NCBI RefSeq assembly: GCF_042680885.1
Contig: NZ_JBHUEO010000005.1
Span: 1 to 64,000, forward strand
Direction of reading: 5' to 3'
Origin: Siminovitchia sediminis
GTDB taxonomy: Bacteria; Bacillota; Bacilli; Bacillales; Bacillaceae_C
DNA: 64,000 bases
Within the stretch, counting starts at the first letter, position 1. Every line of letters begins with the position of its first letter. Shown here in pieces: positions 26,079-33,723 of the stretch. The translations under genes and the position numbers were made by a program. The notes under the pieces are model-generated. The model saw nothing but the letters and a program-made list of their open reading frames with translations. It ran no database searches and had not been told where the DNA came from.

Positions 26079-26561
26079 ATGCTAACGAAATCAATCAAAA
26101 TTACTGTTATAGCCGCGTTTCTTTTCATGTTTGCCGCATGTTCCTATGACAGCGGAAAAGAACATGATGAGAGTGATACGGCACTGATCAAAACGACCAG
26201 TCCTCCGCCCATTGAACTAAAAGAAAGAGAAGAGGATGATTCGGTCGCCTATCAGGTCAGGAAAGAAGTACTCAACATGGACGAGATCTATGATGCAGCA
26301 ATTATTGAGGGCGATAAAGAAATTATCGTTGCCTACAAAGTAAAGCATTTTCAACGGTTCCGAATGAAAAAAATTGAGAAAGACCTGACGAAAAAATTAA
26401 ATAAGAAATACCCGGAGGACAAATTTATCGTTTCAAGCGATTACAAAATTTTTTTGGAGGCCATCCGGTTAAAAGAGGATTTAGATGATGACAACTTATC
26501 CAATGATGAAGCATCCAAGCGATTCAAAAAAATTATCCGGTTAAAAGAAGAAATGACATAG
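26079..26561 (+). CDS. YhcN/YlaJ-like sporulation lipoprotein
   Basis: A 160-residue lipoprotein. Basic MLTKSIK and a hydrophobic core lead to the lipobox FAAC with Cys21. The rest is charged, and the region from about 65 to 125 resembles the YhcN/YlaJ germination lipoprotein domain. The ATG at 26079 has GCGGAGG upstream; the frame is open far earlier but only this start gives a proper signal. It is 8 bp from spoVAC and almost certainly the first gene of a spoVA-type operon, a grouping seen in accessory spoVA2-like operons. Confidence 0.85.
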   Translation: MLTKSIKITVIAAFLFMFAACSYDSGKEHDESDTALIKTTSPPPIELKEREEDDSVAYQVRKEVLNMDEIYDAAIIEGDKEIIVAYKVKHFQRFRMKKIEKDLTKKLNKKYPEDKFIVSSDYKIFLEAIRLKEDLDDDNLSNDEASKRFKKIIRLKEEMT

Positions 26562-26569
26562 GAGAGAGT

Positions 26570-27049
26570 ATGATGTCCAGCAAAAATAAAACGAAAACAC
26601 CAGAGCAGATTCAATATGGCCAGCTTCAGAAAAAATATGAAACAAAACGCCCTGTATTAAAAAATTGTCTACGAGCTTTTTGGATAGGCGGAACCATTTG
26701 TTTAATTGGGCAGGCGGTCACATATTTTTACATTTACTTTTTCGACTTTACAGAGCAGACAGCAAGCAATCCGACAGTTGCGACAATGGTATTTTTTGCT
26801 ATGCTGCTGACCGGGTTCGGGATATATGATCATTTGGCTCAATATGCAGGAGCAGGAAGCGCCGTACCCGTAACAGGATTTGGGAATGCAGTGATTTCCT
26901 CTGCCATTGAACACCGAAGCGAGGGCTTTGTGTTAGGGGTGGGGGGCAATATATTTAAGCTGGCAGGTTCAGTGATTGTATTCGGAGTATTCTCAGCGTT
27001 TATTATTGCGTTAATTAAAACCATTTTGGTGGAATGGGGAGGGTTATGA
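26570..27049 (+). CDS. spoVAC: Stage V sporulation protein AC
   Basis: SpoVAC is an inner-membrane component of the channel that moves Ca-dipicolinate into spores and out on germination. The 159-residue protein has a cytosolic N-terminus (about 1-38) and about four hydrophobic segments, with the family motifs NCLRAFWIGGTICLIGQ, LAQYAGAGSAVPVTGFGNAV and GGNIFKLAG. The start is ATG-ATG after GGAGAGAG; the second ATG is equally likely. It overlaps spoVAD by ATGA, so the two are coupled. Confidence 0.95.
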   Translation: MMSSKNKTKTPEQIQYGQLQKKYETKRPVLKNCLRAFWIGGTICLIGQAVTYFYIYFFDFTEQTASNPTVATMVFFAMLLTGFGIYDHLAQYAGAGSAVPVTGFGNAVISSAIEHRSEGFVLGVGGNIFKLAGSVIVFGVFSAFIIALIKTILVEWGGL

Positions 27050-28065
27050 TGCTGGTTGGAAGCCAAACATGGGTTTTTAACGATAAGCCGGCGATTCTGT
27101 CAACAGGGGTAATTGGCGGACCTTTTGAGAAACAAAGCAGGATCGCCAATGCCTTCGATAAATTCTATGATGATTTATGGATGGGAAAGGATTCATACGA
27201 AAAAGCACAAACTGTACTGTTAGAGGATGCCGTTGACACTGCCTTAAGAAAAAAAGCACTAAAGGAAGAAGAGATCCAGTTCTTTTTGGCAGGTGATTTA
27301 ATCAATCAAATTACACCAACGAACTTTGCTGCCAGAACAAATCAAATTCCACTTTTAGGATTGTTCAGTGCATGTGCCATTTCAACACAAGGACTTGCGC
27401 TGGCAGCCATGATTCTTAATAGCAGGGGAGCCGAGTACATACTGACTGGCGCTTCCAGCCATAATGCTTCTGCAGAGCGGCAATTCCGCTATCCGACTGA
27501 ATATGGCGGCCAAAAACCTCCGACTGCCCAGTGGACAGTTACAGGAGCAGGCGTCGCATTGGTTGGTTCAGGAAACCTTGTTGATACACCTCATCCCAGA
27601 ATTACATCTGCTACGATTGGAAAGGTGATTGACATGGGATTGACTGATCCCTTCAATATGGGGGGAGCAATGGCACCTGCTGCTGTTGATACCATTCAGC
27701 GGCATTTAGTTGACCTTGGTGTGGATCCATCCCATTACGATTTAATTGTGACCGGAGATTTGGCTGAAGTAGGAAGGAAGGCAGCATTAGCTCTTTTTGA
27801 TCAAAAAGGCATTGCTATTCAAGATCAACAGTTTCAGGATTGCGGGCTCATGGTTTACGCAAAGGATCAGGAGGTTTTTGCAGGAGGGAGCGGACCGGGC
27901 TGTTCTGCGGTCGTCATGTACGGGCACTTGCTGAATGAAATGAAAGCAGGAAAATATAAGCGGATATTGGTTGCTGCTACCGGATCGCTGCTTTCACCCC
28001 TGTCAGTACAGCAAAAAGAATCCATACCTTGTATAGCTCATGCTGTTGCAATCGAATATAGTTAA
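27046..28065 (+). CDS. spoVAD: Stage V sporulation protein AD
   Basis: SpoVAD binds dipicolinic acid and associates with the SpoVA channel. The protein of about 339 residues has the thiolase-like fold of the family, with GLFSACAIS near the position of the condensing-enzyme cysteine, GASSHNASAERQFRYPTEYG, and GGSGPGCSAVV. I used the ATG at 27046, which overlaps the spoVAC stop; GGGGAGGG precedes it. The product fits an operon making a complete SpoVAC-AD-AEb core. Confidence 0.95.
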   Translation: MMLVGSQTWVFNDKPAILSTGVIGGPFEKQSRIANAFDKFYDDLWMGKDSYEKAQTVLLEDAVDTALRKKALKEEEIQFFLAGDLINQITPTNFAARTNQIPLLGLFSACAISTQGLALAAMILNSRGAEYILTGASSHNASAERQFRYPTEYGGQKPPTAQWTVTGAGVALVGSGNLVDTPHPRITSATIGKVIDMGLTDPFNMGGAMAPAAVDTIQRHLVDLGVDPSHYDLIVTGDLAEVGRKAALALFDQKGIAIQDQQFQDCGLMVYAKDQEVFAGGSGPGCSAVVMYGHLLNEMKAGKYKRILVAATGSLLSPLSVQQKESIPCIAHAVAIEYS

Positions 28066-28078
28066 AAGGAGGAATTGT

Positions 28079-28435
28079 ATGCTGGCCATGTTTTTTTGGG
28101 CGTTTGTCATTGGCGGCGTCATTTGTGTAATTGGACAGTTGATGTTTGATGTGTTTAAACTTACTCCGGCCCATACATTAAGCACGATGGTTGTAGCAGG
28201 GGCGATCCTGGCCGGATTTGGGCTTTATGAACCATTGATTGACTTTGCCGGGGCAGGAGCGACCATTCCAATTACCAGCTTTGGTAATTCCCTCGTGGAT
28301 GGTGCGATGAGAGAGGCTGAAAAGCATGGGCTGATCGGAGTCATTACAGGAATGTTTGAAGTGACCTCCTCCGGGATTTCGGCCGCGATAGTTTTTGGCT
28401 TTCTCGGGGCATTACTGTTTAAACCTAAAGGGTAA
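28079..28435 (+). CDS. spoVAEb: Stage V sporulation protein AEb
   Basis: A 117-residue integral membrane protein, the third core component of SpoVA channels. It shows four hydrophobic stretches and the AGFGLYEPLIDFAGAGATIP and ITSFGNSLVDGA motifs shared with SpoVAC. The ATG at 28079 has AAAGGAGG 7 nt upstream; the longer frame from 28040 overlaps spoVAD. It ends the operon; only a weak AT-rich hairpin follows. Confidence 0.93.
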   Translation: MLAMFFWAFVIGGVICVIGQLMFDVFKLTPAHTLSTMVVAGAILAGFGLYEPLIDFAGAGATIPITSFGNSLVDGAMREAEKHGLIGVITGMFEVTSSGISAAIVFGFLGALLFKPKG

Positions 28436-28512
28436 CAGATATGATCTATTTTTAACTCACCAAAAATAGCTTCCTTCATAATATATAAAAGATGAAAAGG
28501 AGGCTATTTTAA

Positions 28513-28773
28513 GTGATGGATAACCAATTTTTTAAGAATATTGAAAGTAAAACCGGTGTAAATATGGACGAAGTACTTAAACTTGCGAATTCTCTGCAAA
28601 ACGCAAACTTTAAAGATGAAAAGACAGTCCGCCAAATCATTCGGAAAGTAGCCAAAATTGCTAACCGGCCTGTCTCCAGAGAAATGGAAAATAAAATGGT
28701 GCAAACGATTATCAAAGATGGCAGCAAGCTGGATATGAACACCATCGCTGAAATGATGAACAAAAAACCATAG
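28513..28773 (+). CDS. spoVIF: Sporulation protein SpoVIF
   Basis: SpoVIF (YjcC) is a late mother-cell protein needed for coat assembly and GerE stability in B. subtilis. The 86-residue protein has the conserved DNQFFKNIESKTGVNMDEV start and the IIRKVAKIANRPVS segment, and looks wholly helical. The start is GTG at 28513 or the adjacent ATG at 28516; AAAGGAGG lies 9-12 nt upstream. It is followed by a strong terminator. Confidence 0.94.
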   Translation: MMDNQFFKNIESKTGVNMDEVLKLANSLQNANFKDEKTVRQIIRKVAKIANRPVSREMENKMVQTIIKDGSKLDMNTIAEMMNKKP

Positions 28774-28804
28774 AGCGGCCCATGAACAGGCCGATATTGC
28801 CGGG

Positions 28805-28850
28805 AAAAACCGGGAGAAAAGGTGTACGGACACTTTTCTCCCGGTTTTTT
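28805..28850 (+). terminator. Terminator after spoVIF
   Basis: AACCGGGAGAAAAGGTGT pairs perfectly with ACACTTTTCTCCCGGTT, followed by T6. Confidence 0.93.
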
Positions 28851-28931
28851 AAAAAATGTAAAAATTAAGGTTTAAAGTCCAGTTTTTGGGGTAAACAATA
28901 ACGATTAATAAAGAAAGGAGTGTATAGTAGA

Positions 28932-29180
28932 GTGGGGTATATTGCACCCATAAGAATTGTTCAATATATGGAATATCAAAAAAGAATACAGGAAAGCTCT
29001 AAAGTTCATGATCCCATGCCGGTGCATTTTACACCCCGGATCTCACTCAGCCCTCATACGAGGTTGGGGAAACAGGAATGGGGAATTCCGAAGTCTTATC
29101 CATATGAAAGCAGAAATACTGGGGGGAAAAGACTACCCCATTATACAGGCAAAGGACAGTATATAAACGAATACATTTAG
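28932..29180 (+). CDS. Small basic protein of unknown function
   Basis: An 82-residue protein beginning MGYIAPIRIVQYMEYQKRI when read from the GTG at 28932, with AAAGGAG about 11 nt upstream. It is rich in Tyr, Pro, Arg and His, has no membrane segment, and could be a spore-associated or regulatory small protein. The frame is open to a GTG at 28920 that overlaps the ribosome site. A second overlapping frame (28957-29166) lacks a ribosome site and is rejected. I do not recognise the family. Confidence 0.6.
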   Translation: MGYIAPIRIVQYMEYQKRIQESSKVHDPMPVHFTPRISLSPHTRLGKQEWGIPKSYPYESRNTGGKRLPHYTGKGQYINEYI

Positions 29181-29201
29181 TCAATCGGAGGAATGGGAGA
29201 A

Positions 29202-30110
29202 TTGGAATTTAAGGAAATATCAGAAAAATGCTTTTATTTCAGCAGCCCGGTCAATATCGGCTATGTGTATCAAGGGGGTGAGGGATTGCTGATTGATACC
29301 GGCATTGACAGAGGAACGTCCAGGAAAATAGTTAAGCTATTAAAGGAAAAGAACTATCCAATCAACTACGCCATACTTACTCATGCCCATACCGATCACT
29401 ATGGAGGTGCTGCCAGCCTGAAAAAAGATCATCAGGTCAAATTATATGCACCCCGTTTGGAAGCTGTAATCATGGAGAATCCCATACTGGAGCCGATTTA
29501 TTTATGGAACGGAGCTATGCCTATTAGGAAATTAAGGAATAAGTTCCTGGAAGCAGCCCCTGTAACGTTGGACGGTGTCATCGAGGAAGGCAGGCAAATG
29601 ATTGGTCCTTTTAATTTTGAGGCAGTCAGCCTGCCCGGACACAGCTACGGACAGTCGGGGATTCTAATAAACGGTATCCTGTATGCTGCAGACAGTTATT
29701 TTGGCAAAGAAGTGCTCGCGAAGCATAAAGTACCCTTTATTGTGGATGTCGATGCTGCAATCCGCTCCTTGAAAAAATTGAAGACTCTTTCTTTTGAAGG
29801 GGCCATCCCGGGGCACGGTGAATATGAAGCAGATATTGAAGAGACGGTAGAGGCAAATATCAACTGTCATTTGAACATCCGGGAATTTCTTCTTCACTGT
29901 ATTGCTGATTCTAAAGAAGGTATTCCAATGGATGAATTACTGAAGAAGTTATTTAAACAATATGGGTTAGAGACAAGCGAAGTTGGCCAATGGCTCCTCT
30001 ATCGCACTTCTTTTACCGCATACATATCCGATTTAATAGAGAACAATGCGATATCATTGGCAGTAAGGGAAAGTAAACTATGGCTTAGGAACAATCCCCT
30101 TAATGCATAG
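29202..30110 (+). CDS. MBL-fold metallohydrolase
   Basis: A cytosolic metallo-beta-lactamase-fold hydrolase of about 302 residues. THAHTDHYGG at about residues 61-70 carries the HxHxDH metal site. LPGHSYGQ and ADSYFG add further ligands, and IPGHGEY closes the set. The C-terminal 100 residues form a helical extension. The in-frame ATG at 29193 directly abuts GGAGGA, leaving no spacing; the TTG at 29202 has it at a workable distance, so I prefer TTG. The substrate is unknown; glyoxalase-II-like thioesters, RNA or phosphodiesters are all possible. Confidence 0.88.
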   Translation: MEFKEISEKCFYFSSPVNIGYVYQGGEGLLIDTGIDRGTSRKIVKLLKEKNYPINYAILTHAHTDHYGGAASLKKDHQVKLYAPRLEAVIMENPILEPIYLWNGAMPIRKLRNKFLEAAPVTLDGVIEEGRQMIGPFNFEAVSLPGHSYGQSGILINGILYAADSYFGKEVLAKHKVPFIVDVDAAIRSLKKLKTLSFEGAIPGHGEYEADIEETVEANINCHLNIREFLLHCIADSKEGIPMDELLKKLFKQYGLETSEVGQWLLYRTSFTAYISDLIENNAISLAVRESKLWLRNNPLNA

Positions 30111-30136
30111 CAGATCATACCTTAAGGGGATTGTTT
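30090..30136 (+). terminator. Terminator after the MBL gene
   Basis: AACAATCCCCTTAA pairs with TTAAGGGGATTGTT across an 18-nt loop that contains the stop codon. A T7 run follows after a few bases. It lies between convergent genes. Confidence 0.7.
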
Positions 30137-30563
30137 AGTCCAATTTTTTTGTCATTTTCCGGTGAGGGATACCTGCATCAAGAAATTCATCTGACACTAC
30201 TTTATATCCGAGCTTTTCATAAAAAGGAATGGCGTATGTCTGAGCACTTAATACAAGTTCGTCTACTAAGGCTGTCTTGGCGTAATCCTCGATGGCCTGC
30301 ATTACTTGGGCTCCAGCGCCTTTTCCCCGGTATTTGGGAAGGATGCAGATGCGTTCTACCTTCCCCTTCCCGTTCAGGATTCGAAATCTGCCTGCCCCTG
30401 CTGCCTTACCGGTTTCATCATACAGGACAAAATGGGCGGCATTGTCTTCGTGTTCGTCGATTTCAATGTCAAGCGGTACATGCTGTTCCTCGACGAACAC
30501 TTTTTTCCTGATATAGAAGGCATCTTGAAGCTGTGATTCAGTTTCAGCCTGTATGACCTTCAT
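30135..30563 (-). CDS. yjcF: GNAT acetyltransferase YjcF
   Basis: A 142-residue GCN5-related N-acetyltransferase. The acetyl-CoA loop is ICILPKYRGKGAGAQVM (R/Q-x-x-G-x-G/A), preceded by the RIRxVF-like start FYIRKKVFVEEQHVP and followed by AIPFYEKLGY. It is the last gene of the yjcH-yjcG-yjcF transcription direction; yjcG ends one base before its start. Its substrate is unknown. Confidence 0.93.
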   Translation of the reverse strand: MKVIQAETESQLQDAFYIRKKVFVEEQHVPLDIEIDEHEDNAAHFVLYDETGKAAGAGRFRILNGKGKVERICILPKYRGKGAGAQVMQAIEDYAKTALVDELVLSAQTYAIPFYEKLGYKVVSDEFLDAGIPHRKMTKKLD

Positions 30564-31079
30564 TTACTGATGATCCTTTCCTAGACGGAATGTCTCATAG
30601 ACAGTCCAAGATTGATTTTCCAACTGATAGACAAGGTGGATCCGGTCAACCATTTCTTCATGTTCTACTCCCAGCATTCTCAATTGCCCATACACGTCAG
30701 AATGTTCGTCATTTGACAGCTTTTGTCCAATAGTAATATGAGGGACGAAAGGATGGTCTGGTTTTTCCCCCGGTAAAGACTCATAAAGGTCATCATAAAT
30801 TCCTTCCAGTTCAGGAGTCTTATCCGCTTTCAGATGAATCGTGTTATTAATGGGCTGGAACGAGCTCACTTTTCGGATATGCAAAGTAAACGGTTCATAT
30901 TTTTTTGCAATGTCTTCTATTTTTTTAGTAATTTCTTTTACATTCATATCGGTTTCAAAAGCAGCTTTCAAGGTTACATGAGGAGGAATCAGCGCATAAT
31001 TAGGGTCATATCTTTTCCGGTAGGAGTTCGCTAAATCCTGCAATGTTTTAGAAGGAAATATAACAATTCCGTATTTCAT
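30564..31079 (-). CDS. yjcG: YjcG, 2'-5' RNA ligase-like protein
   Basis: A 171-residue 2H phosphoesterase superfamily protein. The two catalytic tetrapeptides are PPHVTLK and VPHITIG, the H-x-T/S-x pair of this fold. The ATG at 31079 gives the normal start MKYGIVIFPS; the frame extends 3 codons upstream. AGGGAGG lies upstream. Family members act on cyclic phosphodiesters or RNA ends; the true substrate is not known. It is followed immediately by yjcF. Confidence 0.94.
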   Translation of the reverse strand: MKYGIVIFPSKTLQDLANSYRKRYDPNYALIPPHVTLKAAFETDMNVKEITKKIEDIAKKYEPFTLHIRKVSSFQPINNTIHLKADKTPELEGIYDDLYESLPGEKPDHPFVPHITIGQKLSNDEHSDVYGQLRMLGVEHEEMVDRIHLVYQLENQSWTVYETFRLGKDHQ

Positions 31080-31178
31080 TTCAATCAAACCTCCCTATTT
31101 TAATCAATAATTCAATCTTTTTTATCTTTTAACTATAACATATTCCTACAATGATTTCCTATAGGACGTAAGAAAGAG

Positions 31179-31904
31179 TTAATTCCGGGGCAGCATCATG
31201 GACAAGGCTCTTTTGACATCGGGCTGCCAATATTTCCAGGAGTGCCCGCCGTCAAACTCTTCATAAAAAAATTCAAAACCTCTTTCCTGGAAAACCTTAT
31301 GGAGCTTTCGGTTCGGTGTCAGAAAATCTTCCACTCTTTCTGGTGAAAACGTAATTTTATTTTCATCTTTTCCAATCACATGATACACATCCAGCAGTTG
31401 CGGATCCTGATGCGACCTGACAGCTGCCAGTACTTCATCATTTACAAATGGCGAGTGCATGATCACCTTGCCGAATGTGTGCGGATATTGAAGAGCGGCC
31501 ATTAAGGACACTGTGCCTGCCAGACTGTCCCCCATCAGTGTCCGGGACTTCCCAATGCTGGACGTAGGGTATTTCTGTTCCAGCCATGGAAGCAGTTCAT
31601 GTGCCAAAAATCGGATATATAACTGGTTCTTCTCACCTTCAGGATGATATTTTTCCCGGCGATCCTTTACGTTTTTATAAGGAATGCCAACAATAATGAC
31701 GTTTTCAATCTCACCATTCTCAAGAAGTTCATCTGCAAAGCGTGACAGTCTTCCCATCTGAAAGTAATCTTTTCCATCTTGTACAATTAAAAGAGAATAT
31801 TTGTATAAATCTGAATAGGATGCAGGCAAATAAACGAGAAGCTCCAACCGTTCATTCATCTCTTTACTGTAAAATTCAATTTCAGAAATTTTTCCTTGTG
31901 TCAT
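31179..31904 (-). CDS. yjcH: YjcH, esterase D-like alpha/beta hydrolase
   Basis: A 241-residue putative esterase of the Esterase_phd / enterochelin-esterase-like group. The nucleophile elbow is MGDSLAG (Ser in GxSxG), the acid is likely in VYHVIGKDEN, and the histidine lies in DGGHSWKYWQ near residue 220. No signal peptide is present. It is first in the yjcH-yjcG-yjcF set, 99 bp upstream of yjcG. The substrate is unknown. Confidence 0.92.
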   Translation of the reverse strand: MTQGKISEIEFYSKEMNERLELLVYLPASYSDLYKYSLLIVQDGKDYFQMGRLSRFADELLENGEIENVIIVGIPYKNVKDRREKYHPEGEKNQLYIRFLAHELLPWLEQKYPTSSIGKSRTLMGDSLAGTVSLMAALQYPHTFGKVIMHSPFVNDEVLAAVRSHQDPQLLDVYHVIGKDENKITFSPERVEDFLTPNRKLHKVFQERGFEFFYEEFDGGHSWKYWQPDVKRALSMMLPRN

Positions 31905-32003
31905 TTTGTAAAAGCCTCCCTAACTTAATCTCAGTTCACATTTTACCATACGAAAATTTTTATGAAAAAGATGGGGTTTTTTATAATGGCTTCAGGGTAT
32001 AAA

Positions 32004-32031
32004 TAAAAGGAGTAAGCGAGCGGGCCGATAA
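32004..32031 (+). promoter_or_regulatory. Candidate sigma-D promoter before TAXI operon
   Basis: TAAA at 32004-32007, 16 nt, then GCCGATAA at 32024-32031. The -10 is identical to those in front of the chemotaxis genes at 43.1 and 48.3 kb, and it lies about 80 bp upstream of the solute-binding protein gene. The spacer is 16 rather than the preferred 15. Confidence 0.5.
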
Positions 32032-32109
32032 CTATAGTGAATGTTTGCCTGCATTGAAGCAATTATGCTAATATTTTTGCTAATAATACCAAAAAAGGGA
32101 GGAATTTAC

Positions 32110-33120
32110 ATGAAAGGTAAGAAATCTCTTTTATATGTCGTATGGGCGCTTGCACTTTTACTGCTTCTGGGAGCCTGTGGAGGTGGAGAAGGAGAAGAAA
32201 ACGGTGGAGAACAATCGTCCGAGGGAGAAGGCAAAGATTATGGTGTTAAATTCCTTAGTATTGCTACCGGCGGAACCGGTGGAACTTATTATCCGTTAGG
32301 AGGAAACTTTGCCAACATGATCAAAGAGCAGACCGGAATTGAAACAAATGCGGTAACATCCGGTGCCTCCGCGGAAAATATGGCACTCCTCGATAAAGAA
32401 GAAGTGGAAATTGCTTTTACACAAACAGATATTGCTACATATGCAACAGAAGGAACAAGAATGTTTGATAAAAAGATAGAAAACATCAGCGGTTTGGGAA
32501 CTTTATATCCTGAAACCATTCAAATTGTAACAACAAAGAAGTCTGGCATTGAATCGGTAGAGGATTTGAAAGGAAAAACAGTTTCGGTTGGTGCTGCAGG
32601 TTCGGGAACCCTTGCGAACGCAGAACAAATCCTGGAAGTTCACGGCATGACATTTGATGATATCAAAGCCAGAAACCTGTCTTTTGATGATTCCACAACG
32701 GGATTGCAAGATGGTACGATTGAGGCCGCTTTTATTACGGGAGGAACGCCTACCGGAGCAGTGGAAGGCCTTGCTGCGACAGAAGACGTCGTGATCGTAC
32801 CAATCGCTGATGATAAAATTGCTGAATTAATTGAGAAATATCCTTATTATTCCAAAGATACAGTCAAGGAAGGAATGTACAATGTTAAAAGTGACGCAAA
32901 TACAGTAGCCGTACAAGCCATGCTGGCAGTGAAATCTGATTTATCAGATGATCTTGTCTATGATATGGCAAAGGCGATTTATGATCATACGGATAAAATC
33001 GGTCATGCAAAGGGTAAGCAAATAAGCGCTGAACATGCCTTGGAAGGAATGGCCATTGACCTTCATCCCGGTGCAAAAAAATACTTTGATGAAAAGGGCA
33101 TTTCTGCAGAGAATGAATGA
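32110..33120 (+). CDS. TAXI-family TRAP solute-binding lipoprotein
   Basis: Extracytoplasmic binding lipoprotein of about 336 residues. MKGKKSLLYVVWALALLLLLGAC gives a lipoprotein signal with the lipobox LGAC, then a Gly/Glu-rich linker. The TAXI signature SIATGGTGGTYYPLGGNFANM is followed by GVGxxxS-like segments such as VSVGAAGSGTLANAEQIL. It hands a substrate, probably a carboxylate or amino acid such as glutamate, to the fused permease downstream. The ATG at 32110 follows GGGAGGA. Substrate identity is not deducible. Confidence 0.93.
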   Translation: MKGKKSLLYVVWALALLLLLGACGGGEGEENGGEQSSEGEGKDYGVKFLSIATGGTGGTYYPLGGNFANMIKEQTGIETNAVTSGASAENMALLDKEEVEIAFTQTDIATYATEGTRMFDKKIENISGLGTLYPETIQIVTTKKSGIESVEDLKGKTVSVGAAGSGTLANAEQILEVHGMTFDDIKARNLSFDDSTTGLQDGTIEAAFITGGTPTGAVEGLAATEDVVIVPIADDKIAELIEKYPYYSKDTVKEGMYNVKSDANTVAVQAMLAVKSDLSDDLVYDMAKAIYDHTDKIGHAKGKQISAEHALEGMAIDLHPGAKKYFDEKGISAENE

Positions 33121-33137
33121 TGAACCACAGCGAAGAG

Positions 33138-33170
33138 AATAGACCGATTCATCTGATCGGTCTATTTTTT
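33138..33170 (+). terminator. Terminator-like hairpin after TAXI gene
   Basis: AATAGACCGAT pairs with ATCGGTCTATT and is followed by T6. It probably causes partial termination, so the binding protein exceeds the permease in amount. Confidence 0.85.
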
Positions 33171-33201
33171 CTTTCTGGATATGAAATCTCGGGGGAATGA
33201 G

Positions 33202-33723
33202 ATGAAACCCGTCCAATGGATCATATGTTCTGTATTGGCCATTATTTTATTAGGGGTGCTGTCCGCTATACCGATAACGGATGCAGTGACGATTGTATCC
33301 ATAAAAGAAGAGAAGATGCTGGCTTATTTTCCTGTGGAAACCGAAGGAAGCCGGTTCGACATCGTTTATACACATTCTATTCACCTCACTGAGGTGAGAG
33401 ACTCATATGTGATATTGAATGACGGAACTATACGGCAGACAGGACTGGAATTTGAAGATACCGGAGTAGGTATGCCGGCTAACGCAGAAGAAGGGGAGAC
33501 ATTCAAGCTGAAAGATGGAAAATATTATATTGATAACATGAAGCGGGATTTTTCTTGGATAGATCTCAGCACCGGACAAGTAAGAGCAAATCACCGTCTC
33601 GTTGTACGGGGCAAAGTCATACCGTTTTCAACTTTTGCTGAGCCGGGATCTCTCGTCAGGATCAAAAAGGAAAAGATATCTTTATGGAGACAATGGGAAG
33701 GAGTGAAGATTGTTGGCAGATAA
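33202..33723 (+). CDS. DUF1850 protein of TAXI-TRAP operons
   Basis: A 173-residue DUF1850 protein with one N-terminal hydrophobic anchor (about residues 4-26), followed by an extracytoplasmic beta-rich domain with FDIVYTHSIHLTEV, typical of the family. DUF1850 genes occur beside TAXI and fused TRAP permeases, so a role in transporter assembly or substrate handling is inferred. The ATG at 33202 has GGGGGAATGAG upstream. It overlaps the permease gene by 14 nt. Confidence 0.88.
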   Translation: MKPVQWIICSVLAIILLGVLSAIPITDAVTIVSIKEEKMLAYFPVETEGSRFDIVYTHSIHLTEVRDSYVILNDGTIRQTGLEFEDTGVGMPANAEEGETFKLKDGKYYIDNMKRDFSWIDLSTGQVRANHRLVVRGKVIPFSTFAEPGSLVRIKKEKISLWRQWEGVKIVGR

